From contig CM032666.1 in NCBI GenBank assembly GCA_019095985.1, forward strand, positions 64,479,676 through 64,543,675: DNA of 64,000 bases, in the 5' to 3' direction. Below are positions 25,201-37,864 of the stretch, piece after piece. A program made the translations under genes and the position numbers. The notes beneath the pieces are model-generated. The model searched no databases. It was not told where the DNA came from and was given only the letters and a program-made list of their open reading frames with translations. Within the stretch, counting starts at the first letter, position 1. The number at the start of each line of letters is the position of its first letter. The DNA is from Streblospio benedicti (taxonomy: Eukaryota; Annelida; Polychaeta; Spionida; Spionidae).

Positions 25201-26340
25201 GATGATTGAGTTTTTCAACCAAGTACGTTGTGTACTTCAGTCCAGAGTGGTATAAATGAAATATAAGTTTGATCCCTGATTGGATGACTTCCTGACTTCC
25301 CATGATTTTAGATGATCGTCCAAATAGAACTTAGCATTATTGAAACAATCATTTGAAGAGATGTTTAATCACGCAATTGTCATTGTCACAAAGCTTAGTT
25401 GATAAATACTCACCTGAGTTAAACAACATCATCATACCTGCATATTAATGTGCTCCTGGTACATAAAACTGTATTTTCAAACCCAAATTAGTACTTTTAA
25501 TCACAAAATTGTGCTGCACCTGTGCCCGGTTGTCTTAAAAATATTTTCATATGAACTATATATAAGTTTTGTGCATAGGGATTCTGTTTTCATACGTCTG
25601 TTGGTTAGACTGCTGGAATTAAAGAATTCAACTTTGAATTGTCACTGAAGTTAGTGTTATCATTATGTTTTTGTGAAACATTTTGATTACTGTTAATTTT
25701 TTTTAAGAAGTTGTATTTTACAGTTAAAACACCTGGTATGAAAATGTGAAATGAAAATATGCCAATTTTTAGACAGCTGAATTCTCCCCTTAAAGAAAGG
25801 AAAAGCAAGCTAAATCTTCATTAAAATGTATTGTATGCATCAATAGCTGTTTGATTAGAGATAAATCGTCATCAAAATGTGTTTCAATTGTGAAATAATA
25901 TGACATTGCTGGCTGGTGGTGCATTGTTGCCGAGTTTACCACTACAGCATCACAGGAAAAAAGTATTGAATTTGATAATTTGGAATGATGTTGAAATAGA
26001 AGTATATATGAAAACTATTTGAAAGTGAAATACTACACAGAACTTGATTTGACGTGTTTGTGATTGGCATAGTAGAATTCACTTACAGTTCTTAACTTCT
26101 TACTAACGTTCTTTGAGAGAAATAAGGAACAAGAAATTATGATTGGTTCAGTATTATGTGACATTAGCCAAATAGATATAATGATGTTACATCACAAAGT
26201 CATAAGTAAACTGTGTTTTTTGTTTTATTGTCTTGCAAACCTTAATCCAACAAAAAACATCATTTATAAGATGCTACATTTTGCTTATTTATTAAACAGC
26301 AATCTAATAGGCATTTACATGTACAATTACTTTTCAAATG
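22252..26340. other. Non-coding stretch
   Basis: No exon was recognised. At 22276-22303 a 28-bp word beginning GCACTGTTGATCCTGTTGAT matches the right arm of the 33-kb foldback element and is probably a fragment of that family. At 25031-25060 a small palindrome, CTAACAATA-TATAG-TATTGTTAG, is present. The rest is AT-rich. Confidence 0.45.
24180..24420. promoter_or_regulatory. Candidate conserved non-coding element
   Basis: A block with many distinct words and few homopolymers includes GGCAGCTGTTTTATGACG, TCGTCGGAGGAGACGCTCAT and TGCGATTAATGAAATATCAC. E-box CAGCTG and homeodomain ATTA cores are present. This is suggestive only. Confidence 0.2.
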
Positions 26341-26344
26341 CCTA

Positions 26345-26720
26345 ACTATGTATCTCATCCAGAGTGAGACACTTCAGAAGGCGATCATTAAAAGTAGCTT
26401 TTGTTTGAAGGCCACAAATGCTGGCGTGTAATGTAATTGTTACATTTCCCCACCCTGAACAAAATCCATAAATCCATGAGAAGGTTGAAGTGACGATTGT
26501 CGTAAAGCCGCATTTCACAGCTCATCGATTCCCGTCCCATAATGTGTCAAAATGGTTCTGAGGCCAGACAATTGTCTCCGAGCAAAACGCTCGTAATTGT
26601 TGAGTTTGCCACACATTGTCATTTATAGATTTGTGTGCGTATATTTGGGTAGCGTTTAGATGAATTGCATTGTTATAGGTTGGAGAAACATTGAGTTGGT
26701 TGGTCACTACTAATTACAGG
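26345..26720. promoter_or_regulatory. Candidate conserved non-coding element (strongest)
   Basis: This 370-bp block is unusual for its even composition and dense transcription-factor-like words: GGCGTGTAATGTAATTG, CCATAAATCCATGAG, CAGACAATTGTCTCCGAG, GCTCGTAATTGTTGAG and CACACATTGTCATTTATAG. TAATTG is a homeodomain core and ACAATG/ATTGT a SOX core. It has no open frame with splice context. The texture matches deeply conserved developmental enhancers, but no alignment has been made. Confidence 0.3.
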
Positions 26721-29700
26721 TATTGATCACGGTGATTATATTGTTCGTGAGTTAAAATGTCATTTTGTTTGAGAAGAAAGGTCATCAATATTTGTAGCCT
26801 ATGCATTGCATTATTGTTTCAGAACAAAACCTTTTAGTTTCTACTGTAATATATGCCTGCTATTATAGGGCATGCACTTTTCTACATTATTATTATAAAT
26901 ATTTACTTCATTTCTCAGAGGCTAGCTTTCCCATAAGTCATTTGTAATTTGAATGTGTTCTATGAGTAAAAGAATTATAATGTGATATTTTCAAATTCAA
27001 ATGTGAACCTTGAATTTGGTGTTTATTTAACATTAAATTATATGAAAGTAGAAGTTCAAGTGCAAAATCTCTCCTAATCTTCCAGCAGTAATATATTGCA
27101 ATAAATCTGATAAGCGCATCTTCATAACTGTGTAGTGCACGTCTGCTTAATCCACTATACCTCTATCATATGGCATTTTATCACTAGTTTTCAGAATAAA
27201 TGTGTCGTTTCAGTGATAATGGCTGTCATGTTCGGGGCTCCAGGTCTCAATTCCTATGGTAAGTTGAGGAATGGACCATTATTTAACAATGACAAATACA
27301 AATATGTGTTATAGATTGATTTGTCATTTTCATTGTGATTTTGTGTATGATATCATGGTAACAGTTTTACACACAACTTTTGTGTTATCAATATTTCATA
27401 ATTGTTCCATGGGAAGCCCAGAGGAACTCTTGACTCATCTTCATTTGTACTTTGCTTCCATTTTTTCCATCAATTAATCTAACCCTCCACCTCACCCTCA
27501 CCCGGGGTACACATAGATGACTGAAGTTGTTACTCATATAAGCGAATGTACTTAGGATGATTAAGGAATGAACTAAGCAATTGGTACAAATTGGAAATGG
27601 GATTTTAGACAAATTTTGAGCAGACGTGTATTGCTGGTTACTCTATTTTGAAGGAGTTGATGTTAGGAATACCAGATATGAATGCTGTGGATAATGTAAA
27701 TGTACAGCTCTGTAAGTAGCGCTCAATTCTATATGCTATAAAGTTTGTATATTAGCACTCAATGGAATATTCAGTGCTTTGTGACTAGCGTTTTGATGCT
27801 TTTTTGACTGACTCATTATACAGGCCTGATTTAGTTTCTTCAATTTCACGTGTTAAGAAGGCAAGCCTCTAAATATGAGTATGCCTATAATGCAACCGTA
27901 CTGTACATGTATTGGACTTTTAAGACGATCTCAAATTGTTAATGGTGTAAGTTATTAAAATTACAGTATCAGATGCAAAGGATGTATTTTCTTTACTTTG
28001 AGAAATAGATCTGAGGTAAAGAATTCAGTGTAGTTCATTAACAATTAGTTTATTGCATCTATTTTTGTTATTTGCAATATCGGTATGCACCAGTATACGA
28101 AAACTAGATCTGTACATTGTGTTAAACATTATGAAACAAAATTAAAGCATTATTAATTTCCAAAATGCATGTTCTTGGCAAGACAGTAACCAATCTAGAC
28201 AAAACCTAGAGCACAAAAAAGAAATGATTTATAAACTGCCATAATGTCAGTTTTTAAACGCTGTGAATGTTAATGTTATAGGCGATCTTGTGTCTCTGTG
28301 ATTATTCAGTCAGTTTGAAGAGGGGAACTTTAACCCGCCGATCATTCAAGTATTTAATTGCCCAACAAATATTCTGACTTCTCCTTCTTTATATTTACCA
28401 CACTTGTAATTGTTTTTATACACTCCAAGTGCCCACGTTCGATAGGTGGATCTTTTGAATATGTAAACTTTGACATAAAAATTTGTTAACTCTGTCATCA
28501 GATGTGTTCCAGTCTGTACAGGGTATATGGCAACATACAGCATAGGACCCACACTGTTTTATAATAAATTAAGCATATAGTGGATACATTGTTTTCTATT
28601 TTTCATTTGTAAAAGTTAGTGCTGTGGAAAAGATGCAGATTATATCACAGTCTAATAAGGGGTCATGTTGTTGCAGTGACAATGATAATCACTAATGATG
28701 GTTTACCATGTTACATAATGAACAAGGAGGATTGATGACTAAAACACAAAGTAATACTTAAACAGTGGATATTTCTGTATGTTCTGTTCTCAAAAAATGT
28801 GGATAAAACAGGTATAACTTTGTCCATAGATTCAATATTTGATGAATGATGACATATTGTTTCAGAAACAAATCTGTATATGCATATATATGATTTAAAA
28901 TGTTTGGGGATAGAGTTGGTAATATTCAATTGCATAATGCTAGTTTTCTGAATGCAAAAAGCTGAGATTTGGATAGTTATATAGTAGATCTATGTTCTTT
29001 AACATCATATGTACATGTAAGTATGTGAAACAATCTGATTATTATAAAGTTATTGGTAATGTATTTTTGTAAATATAAATAGTTTAATAATCATATACAT
29101 GTATAGATATACCTTTGATCATTTTCATCGTCCTGCACACTGAGGGTCTGTAGTTGCAAGATTCTCTCAAATATTGTCATATTGTTAACTTGTCCATCAT
29201 TTTGCAGCGGTGGTTGATATGTATCTGGCAGTGGATTTGACAATGACTCTTATCATATTATTATGATTGTCCATTCTGTGTATCATTTAAAAGTATGAGA
29301 ATTATTTAGAAATAAAAGTAAGACGAGAAGATGTTAATGTGGTTTTATTCATTGGCTATGAACTTGATTACGGTTATTTTTTTATCTTATTTTTTTGATC
29401 ACGGTTAATAGGTAAAATTATGACTAGATATTTTGTAGACATGCTTTTGTAATGAATATGTTTTTAACCTTTTCCAAGTTTACTCAAAATGTGTTGCAAA
29501 TGATACTTAAATTTTCAATTATTCAGTAATGTATACCATCACACAGGCATTTGTGGAAAATGGGACATTAAGTGATTATGAATGGACTAGCTTTTGAGCT
29601 CTTTCAACTAAAATTCCATTCAGCCACATTTTCTGATGTTATTAATAGAGGTGATCATTTGATATCATAATTGCAATCGTCTCACATAACCTAATAATGG

Positions 29701-29995
29701 TTTGCATTTATAGTTCTGTCATGTTGAGTATGTGGACAAATAACTTGTCACATATATACATGTACATATGATATTGAGACGTCTTATTGACAGTGATATC
29801 ATAACAATAGTAGTACTCATTAAAAATTCAAGTATAAAATAAATGATGTCATCCATTCCCCTTTATAATGTAAACAATTAATTGTTTTCTTGTGATGCTA
29901 TTCATGGATGTGTTGATTATAGCAAATTTTATATTCCATATTTGGCTTTGGTGTGGTTATAGAATATTTATGAAAATAATGTGAGCTCCTGATGC
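26721..29995. other. Non-coding stretch
   Basis: AT-rich, no recognised gene or transposon ends. A higher-complexity piece at about 28290-28380 (CTTTAACCCGCCGATCATTC) could be regulatory. The word ACATGTAC recurs here and elsewhere in the window. Confidence 0.45.
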
Positions 29996-30004
29996 TTAGT
30001 TGAG

Positions 30005-30827
30005 TAGGGTCCTCACGAGTACAGAATTAGGAATACAGGTACCCAAGCAGCCAAACCCAACTGAAAGGTAGGTACCTGATGGTGAATCACACAATAAGAA
30101 CACATGGACTATAGTAGAGGATATTCATAACATATGTTTTTGACCATTGCCATCTATTTGGTTTAATGTTGTACATTGTAGACAGACTTCTATGTAAAGA
30201 TAGACGAACGGGATATTTTATGTTAATCATAATATTGCGCTATCGTCAGTTTCACCTCTATAACATACACAGCCTAAATACAATCAATGTTCATTATCAG
30301 CTGTGATATATGGAGATAAGATGAAACATTGCATGATTAAGTAATTCACGTTAGACATTCTTCAATGTGCTAAGTTGCCTCGGTATTTCTTTGGCTAGAT
30401 GGCTCAAATTAGTGTTGATTGCACTTGTTGTCTCAGGACATGGAAAGCGAAGAATTCCCCTATAGACTCGCTCTGGTCTTTGCTCTTACTGACCAAATTA
30501 TAAGAACTCAATCCCACACTATGGTCTCTTTTACGGCCTAACCAGCGTGCAGATAACCAGCTTGTAATAACTAAAGTGGGTATTGTCAATTGATTGCATA
30601 ATATCCTCATGCTGTTAGAAGCTTCTTTGTTTGAATAAGAAGTACCTTTGAAAGTATTTTTTTCTTTAGTGCACTTGTACATAAGAATAACCATTTTAAC
30701 CTTGTGACATAATGAAATTGGTGAAATTAAGAAATTGTTATTCAGGTACTCGGGTAGTAAAGTTGTATATGTGGGTATGCCAAACCTGCCCTGTGATCGG
30801 GTACCCTAGATATTCGTTAGGACCCTA
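30005..30827. mobile_element. hAT-like MITE, about 823 bp
   Basis: The left end TAGGGTCCTCACGAGTACAG and the right end, reverse complemented TAGGGTCCTAACGAATATC, are inverted repeats. Similarity continues through GGTACCC and CAGCCAAACC/CAGGTTTGGC. ATGCTTAG occurs five bases outside the left end and directly after the right end, and may be an aged 8-bp duplication. The termini resemble those of the 18.5-kb element. The interior minus-strand frame (30404-30694) shows no transposase motif. Confidence 0.65.
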
Positions 30828-30949
30828 ATGCTTAGGATTGTTGAACTATAGTTTCATTTTATCAGTCAGGTGATATATAGTGAACTTGAATATTCCTAAT
30901 CTACGTTTGACTACATGTACATTTCGAGACTAGAGAATGGTGAATGTTA

Positions 30950-31504
30950 AGTCACTGTCACATAGAAAAAACAGATGAAACACGTACGTACCACGGATAG
31001 ATTTTTGTCATACGTGGTTCATCCGTGGTTCATCCGTGGAGATACGGCGACCATCAGTGCCTCATCTGTTTTTATACGGCGAATTACGTGAACAGATTTT
31101 ACGGGTCCAGATGTCCGCGCTAATCATTTTGGAATGTTCAAAAATATTTGCGCGGATAGATTTTCATATCGTACGTGGACTGTACGTGATATTACCGTGA
31201 TACAAATGTACATTGTCAGTAAAACATCCGCGCAATACGCTATTTATCCGATGTTCATCTGTGCTGGGTTTTTTCAGTACCTTGCAACCAAAATATCATA
31301 TTTGCGTGAGTGTATGTGGAGTGTACGTGTATAATCCGTGTATCATCTGTGTTTTGTAAGTGTATTGTCCGTGTATCATTCATGTTAAATCTGCTTAAGG
31401 TTTTTTGTCATTTTTTTCACGGAGCCCCGCATATCAAGAAAACACCAAAACATTTGTACGTCCTACATACGTGTTTCATCCGTTTTTTCTATGTGACAGT
31501 GACT
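30950..31504 (+). mobile_element. Harbinger-type MITE, copy 2 (555 bp)
   Basis: It has the same terminal inverted repeats as copy 1 (AGTCACTGTCACATAG and CTATGTGACAGTGACT) and is flanked by TTA on both sides (30947-30949 and 31505-31507), a PIF/Harbinger-style duplication. It carries about 110 bp more interior (about 31203-31305) than copy 1 and is inverted relative to it. The interior is rich in ACGTG/ATCCGTG words. Matching open frames in the two copies reflect DNA homology, not a gene. Confidence 0.88.
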
Positions 31505-31507
31505 TTA

Positions 31508-33090
31508 GAAACAGAATAAATATTAGAAGGTACTTTAAGATATCTCTAATAAGTAATATTCATCAGTACATGTGTTTCTATAGCTAAGTGGTTAAGGTTC
31601 ATATCTTGTTGGATTGGGTGTCATTAAGTCAGTGAGTAACTCAATGAGTTTGATTCATATGTGTGAAGTGATAGGGGTAGAACTCGTCTGTACCATTTTG
31701 GACTGTGCTAATTGTGGATATCGGTCAGCGGAGTGAAATTGAACCTGATTGGATGCCAGGAGCACCAAAGTGGCACTGGTAAGAGGAGCTGGATAAGGAG
31801 GAGTTGTGATACGTTTACTGAAAATAAAGCCAATCTTTGCATGACAAAAAATTCAGTATTCTGTCTTTGAGCCTGTAGGACAATCTTCCTGTGTCGTGTG
31901 TTAGACTATATAAAGATGCTTCGCCAAGATGCCTACATAATTTACCCTTTCAAATGAGAAAAAGAAGTCTGATGTATGTACAAATACATGAGGTAGCCAA
32001 CTTAACATTCCTGTCGTCATGATGCCATTTCCCTGCCGTGTGGCGTTGAGAATGTAATTGGCAATGTCGTTAATATTTACAAAGGTGGAATGGCTGCGCT
32101 GCCTACATCATGTGATGTGAGTGTATCTGGTGTGAGGCATGTTCCCAACGCATGCAAAGTTCTTGGTTGTTTCTGGCAGCGACTTATTTTCATGCATTTA
32201 ACCTCAATATTCACTTTAACTCATCCCAAATTTTGTCTTATTACTGGGTACATGGATTGTTTTTTTAATAGTGGAAGTAACCTTAATATTATACCACATA
32301 TGATATTCTGTTGGGGTCAACGCCTAACATCACCCAATATGACGACATTTTTCAAAGTATTGTAACATGTAGAAAAGATGTACTAGTTCTAAAGAAGTTG
32401 AAAATTTAAAAAAAAAAATCATCAAAATATGTAGTAAAATGTAAAAATTTTTGATGGAATTTAACATGTTTTACATGAAAACTGTTTTGACATACTTGTA
32501 TGAAATCATGGATAATAATTTCTATTAAACTGCTAAAAGGACAAAATCATACTACATTTTTTAAAAATTTCTTTTATTTGTCCTACTATAATGCACAATT
32601 ACATATGTATAAATTGTATTATGTGTTACGCTTTGGGTACCAGTATTTGTTGATTGAGGACAGCCTGTCATCTAGCTAATTGTAAATATTAAGTACATTG
32701 TGTTGCGGGTACATAAGGATAGAAATCATGGGCTGGGAGGGAACTTCTTCGAGAGCACTACTTTTGGACCATGATGAACAGCAGTGAACTAAGAACCAAA
32801 CCCTGATATTCCCCAAGAATAACATTAAATTCCTCATTGTAGCGATCTCCAGCACTAACACAAGTAAATGATCTCACATTCATTACTTTGGTAGTGAAAC
32901 ATTGACATAAAACTGTACAGATTTCCAAAAATTGACATTTACTATGAAAAATCCAATTACCCTAAATAGAATATCATATGTGTGCGACCTTACCGGTCGC
33001 AATTTTGTTATACATTTGTATTTTTTCTATCAGTGCCATCGGAAATAGAATGGATAGAAGTAATATTGCATATCCGTGAATGGAGGTTAC
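31508..33090. other. Non-coding stretch
   Basis: No exon was recognised. At 31584-31660 a tRNA-like A-box word (TAGCTAAGTGGTTAAGGTTC) hints at an eroded SINE. At 32985-33002 TGCGACC-TTACC-GGTCGCA forms a small hairpin. Confidence 0.4.
32005..32175. promoter_or_regulatory. Candidate conserved non-coding element
   Basis: An even-composition block includes CATGATGCCATTTCCCTGCC, GTAATTGGCAATGTCG and GTGAGGCATGTTCCCAACGC. The 91-codon frame starting at 32090 in it shows no domain. Enhancer-like texture only. Confidence 0.2.
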
Positions 33091-33093
33091 TGG

Positions 33094-33380
33094 TGGGTTA
33101 TGGTTTTGACATAGTCAAATGAATTAATTTCACAGGACCATATTTTTTACCTGGCTTTGCAGACATTTCGCTGATGTCTCAACAGCATCAACAGTCCTAC
33201 TGGCGCTTGAATCACGTGATCTTCACGGCCGCTCGAAATGAGATTCAAACGCCTGTAGCACTGTTGACCCTGTTGAGGTAACAGTGAAATGTCTGCAAAT
33301 CCAGATAAAACATGATTTTGTGAAAGGAAATCATTTGATTAATATTACATAGGATTTGAAAACCATACCCATATGTTTGA
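33094..33380. mobile_element. Foldback (palindromic) element, about 285 bp
   Basis: The core arms 33157-33213 and 33242-33299 are inverted copies: TTTGCAGACATTTC with GAAATGTCTGCAAA, CTCAACAG with CTGTTGAG, and CTTGAATC with GATTCAAA. Weaker complementarity continues outward through TTTTACCTGGC/CCAGATAAAA, TTTCACA/TGTGAAA and GGGTTATGGTTTT/AAAACCATACCC. The spacer (33214-33241) includes CACGTGAT and GGCCGC. There is no coding capacity. A second fragment of the family lies at 22276-22303. Confidence 0.75.
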
Positions 33381-36319
33381 GCTTATTGGTCCCTTTTTTT
33401 TATTTTTCTTATTTTGGTGAATTAAAGTACAATTTTTAAAAACAGATAGTGCGTTGTAGTCAGGTATAGCTATTCCCGAAGAAGTGTAATGTAATGGAGA
33501 ACCCCTTCAACTGTATAAAAGTTTAGCTATTTTCTGCATGCATTAAAAGTAAAACTTCACCTTTACTGAAGCCATTCAGGCAAAATGATGTTTTGCACAC
33601 ACTTCATCCAATACCCTGAAGCTGCTGAGCTCTCGCTTGTTATCTTGAGAACAGCTTTTGTGGTGCAAACATAATCATGTATGTTGTTACACCATACATA
33701 CTCATATGTGTGTGCATGCATACTTGTGTGCATATTTGAACCTTTTTGGGGTGTAAAATGTCCGGTGATGGGGACAGATAGTCGTGTATATTATATAGCA
33801 ATCTCACTGTACGGACATCAATGTTTTTTTCTAACACCTTCCAGAGAATTATGTAGGGCTTTCCTTATGTTCTATGCCAAGCTGTTGGTATCTATTTGCA
33901 GTGATTGTACAGCTTAGAAATTTTAGCAGGCAAAAATGGTATTCATTCAATACTTGCTTTATTAAATATGCTCAACTTTATTTTTAGGGTTAGTTTTCAA
34001 GCTCATTGTCAATTACATGAGTTGTAACTACAATGCTCAACTCTATAAAACCCTGGAATAAAAACCCATTAGAATAGCCTATATCAGGACAGTGAGTTTT
34101 GTGTAGAGTGAGTGCATGTATGGCTGACATAATTATCCGGAGCAAAACAAAATATCCTGATGGTGTGGGGCAGCAGCTGACAAAGTTACAAGTTGCATGT
34201 TAGCTCTTCAGCTGTATTCAGGTGGTCTGACTACAGCAACATCTCAAGTTGAGCACAGCGGCACAGCGGCACAATGTATATGTGTGTGTGTGGGGGGGAG
34301 AAAATTGTATATTTTATAAAGCTGTTTGATATTTATGAATGATATGCACACCTCTTTTTTATGTTATTTGTTTATAGGTAATCAATCTTACATGTCAAAT
34401 TTCTGAAAATCCTAGGTTATGTGTTCTTATGTCAGTAGAAAAGAAAAAAGAATATTACATTGTGTTCATGTATGACAAAATTTGAGAGCACACACTTTCT
34501 CGTAATACAATGTTCATGGAAAGGCATTTGAAGCAAAGAATATTATGAATGAGCGAGATGGAGTATCACCTGTGGGCCCAAGCTTTATGTCATACTGTTT
34601 TGCTGACAGACCTATCAAGTGACATACTAAAATAGAGGTATATAGTCAGTAAACCATGTCACTCATCGTGTGTGTGACTAGAGCACTATAGCTATCACAA
34701 TATGGGACATATATAACAGTTATCCATGATTGACGAAATAAATTGCTCTATATTTATATGTAATGTCATTCATTTAATTTCTAAGGGTTTTTGTTATGCA
34801 AATACTGATTCTCCATTATTTTTAAAATGTCCTATTCTTTATTCTTAGCTAATATTGTCTTTGGAAACTTGCAGGTGAAATAACTAAAAATTGGACTTGT
34901 CAGTTAAACAAATGAGTCAAAGATATTTTCATCTCATTAGGTAGTGGTATAGCTTCTGTGAATTAGGACGAATTAGGAAGAAAGTGATGACAAAAATATT
35001 GAATTCTGATTGGCCACTCATAGGACAGTAACATAGCTATAAGTACTAATTTACATTTGAACATTTGGTACAATGACTTGTCCAAATACATGTAGCTCAT
35101 ACACTATAATCTTGCAGCAGCTGATGATATATGCAAAATGTACATAACATAACTTATTCAATGATACTCACTATACTTTATTCATATGTTTTAAACAATT
35201 ACACATTTTTGAATAGCAGCGGATCTGACCAGACCAGTTCATTCAATCATGACACTGTCTTGCAATGCGTCTACAAATGGGGCTTGTCCACTTGACCACA
35301 TGCATGATTGACAGCCTCTCTTCGCCTGTTTATCATGAGATAACCTTGCTGCCCACACCGGTGTTATTTTCAAATACCAATACAAATTCCCTTTGGATAT
35401 AATCAATGGGAGCAGAAGATGAATGTTAGAAGGCGTTTGGAGCAGGAGGTGGGAGATCCTGTCCCAGACTCATTTACAGGCAGCGCTCAGTCACACAAAT
35501 AGACTGCTCCACCATGGTGGTCACCATATGTCTGCTGCTTCATGATCTTCTACGGCAGCAGTATTTGATCAGCAGAGGATGAGAACGGATGATTTGAGAT
35601 TCATTGCTCATGATAGTGTGTTCATGTCTTTCAAACCCATCCATCCTTAACAGTGACAGTCCGATTTCAGTAAGATGAAACTTTTAAATTGATTCTGAAA
35701 AGGTAGCGGAGTTTGCATTTTGTGGTCTATCTTTCCGAAAGTGTTGATAAGTGTTTGAAGCAATTTGTCATGTCTAAGATGATGACGTATGGCATCTGTG
35801 CTATCTTATTTTCTGAATTGGATTACACAGTCCCAAGAAAAATTCAAGTTGAAGGATAGGAATATCAACTGAGTGAAGGTTTCTTATCATTTGTATGCAT
35901 TTTAATATGTTTAAAAATGTATTGGATATCATGAGTTTCTAGAGTTCTAAATTTGGATGTTTTAGTCCTTGTTTAATCTCTAAGTAGGAATGATTTTAAC
36001 ATTTTGAGGATTTGATCATTTGAATAAGATATATCCATTATATTTTTTGAAGAATGGAATATCACCAGGTACCTTCAGATGTGTATATAATAATATAATG
36101 TATTTATAAGGACTTAGCCAGGTTATTTTTACATGTTTTGTTAGGAAGTAAAGTTTTACAAATGTAGTGCTTTCCTTGCAAGCTTTTCTTTGTTGATTAT
36201 TTAAAAACCTATCTCATTAGTCCTAAGAGTAGTGTACGTGCAAGATTTTACCAAATCCAATCTCTGAGATTTTCAAAAATAAATTAGCGTGACATGAGAT
36301 GGATGTATAGTTGATGACA
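33381..36319. other. Non-coding stretch
   Basis: AT-rich, no recognised exon. Short reiterations include GCGGCACA at about 34258-34275 followed by a GT/G tract. Confidence 0.45.
35215..35560. promoter_or_regulatory. Candidate conserved non-coding element
   Basis: An even-composition block contains TGCATGATTGACAGCCTCTC (a PBX/MEIS-like TGATTGACAG site), GTTTATCATGAGATAACC and CCACCATGGTGGTCACCAT (itself near-palindromic: CCACCATGGTGG). This is texture-based only. Confidence 0.25.
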
Positions 36320-36735
36320 TCTCTCATGTGACCCTGCGCAGTATACACTGAAAAGCAACAGTGTCACTCACGGCTGAGTACGCACAAAGAAGGAGGAGGT
36401 GTATGCATACTTCTGTGGCAGCATGTTTCTGTATTTTTGTCAGCACTTGGGTGGTGAAGTGGAGCTGCTACTTTTGGGCTGGAGTCTCAAGGAGCCGACA
36501 GCTGTTCCTAATTTACGCACAGTCGTACAGTGCTTTCTTGCCTCTTGTTCTTGGTGCAGCAGCTACATCTTGTACAATCATCCCAACAAACATCAAACGT
36601 TTGCTTTTCTTTTGGTTGGTTCATTCAAGCTCTTTTTGGTTCATTCAAGCTGTTCTGTTTCATTATTTTGGATACTTTATAGTTGATCATTTATTATGTT
36701 TCGAATGGATAAACGTATATATCTTGTGAATATAA
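36320..36735 (+). other. GC-richer open region, possible exon or first exon
   Basis: Two overlapping plus-strand frames stay open for 122 and 95 codons (36361-36729 and 36399-36686), and local GC exceeds the surroundings. Neither begins at a well-placed ATG and neither shows a known domain; both are rich in Phe, Leu, Cys and Ser, which suggests T-rich DNA and not a protein. A 16-base direct repeat, TTGGTTCATTCAAGCT, occurs twice near 36620-36655. It could be an untranslated first exon or a regulatory block. No firm call. Confidence 0.2.
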
Positions 36736-37864
36736 TAAAAGCCCATTAGAATATTTTATCGTTAAAATATTGACTAACATTAAATTTTTTGTTCATTTTG
36801 TATTGAGCATTAATAAAAGTTGCATCTTTTGCCAAGTATTGGCAAAACGTAAGACGTAGAGGATGCATAGATTTGTAATATGTGATCATATTAAGTGGGA
36901 GTAAAGATTAAAATTCAATCTGGCACTTGTGAATGACAATTAATCATCTTTAGATGCTCATAATCTAAGAATATTGTTTAGCACGAAGAAGCATCCATCC
37001 TCAGGTGATAAGGATGGGTGAAATTGTGTGGTGTGAGTGCCGGCAACAGACAAACAGCAGATGTGTGGGGGCCAGATAGTCACATGGAAAAAAGTTTGTA
37101 CAAAACACTGGTAATACCTACAGATAATGTATGGATACACACATTTGAATAGTATGATTTTAGTTAATTCTTATCCATAAGCTTGATGCTGAATCCATCA
37201 TCTTTCAACTAGCTTGGAAATAGTGCATCTATAGGTGATTGGACTACAAATGAAGGTAACGAGTGAAGAGCAGACAGAAACAGTTCAACCTCCTGCTGCT
37301 CGTCTGTCACTGCACTTACCACTTGATCCAATGGATGCAAATCTAAAGTTTCTGGTGTCATTTCATTCTAGACTGAAAGAAAGCAGTTTTGATCTTGTAA
37401 CCATTACCATATCATATTATTAGGTGATAATGGCATATGCTGGAATGCTAACAAAAAGGAATTAAAGTATGCGTACATGTTATGTTCTTTTCATATTGCG
37501 AGTTTTGACAAAAGACTTGCAATTAACTGATAGTGACAACTTAGAATGTGTATTATATAGGCTTTTCAAATGTGTGTTATGTTCATTGTTTATGCCGAAA
37601 TTGTGAGTTTGTGTTTGGGGAGATGCAGTTTGAACATACTGTACGTGATCACTATCCATTGCAATCTACATTCAAATCCCTAAATGTACTGGTAACAGTC
37701 TAGAATAAGTGAAAAAGATGGGATGAGTAAATGTTTGCATATGTAAATTTGTACTTTAAGCCAAAGAATGGATCTATAATTTAAGATAAAATGGAACTAT
37801 AATTTTAGATCGTTGCATGTTTGAAATATATATAATCTCATCATAAGTTGAAACAATCCAACTT
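36736..37864. other. Non-coding stretch
   Basis: No exon or repeat with ends was found. A higher-complexity piece at about 36950-37090 (GGTGATAAGGATGGGTGAAA, GTGCCGGCAACAGACAAAC) may be regulatory. Confidence 0.4.

Noticed and set aside
31310-31519. Peptide MYVECTCIIRVSSVFCKCIV and its near twin at 21788-22000 as a conserved gene
   Set aside because: Both lie inside homologous Harbinger-type MITEs; the similarity is at DNA level and there are no coding signals.
31584-31660. tRNA gene or SINE from TAGCTAAGTGGTTAAGGTTC
   Set aside because: A-box similarity only; there is no B box at the right spacing and no cloverleaf.
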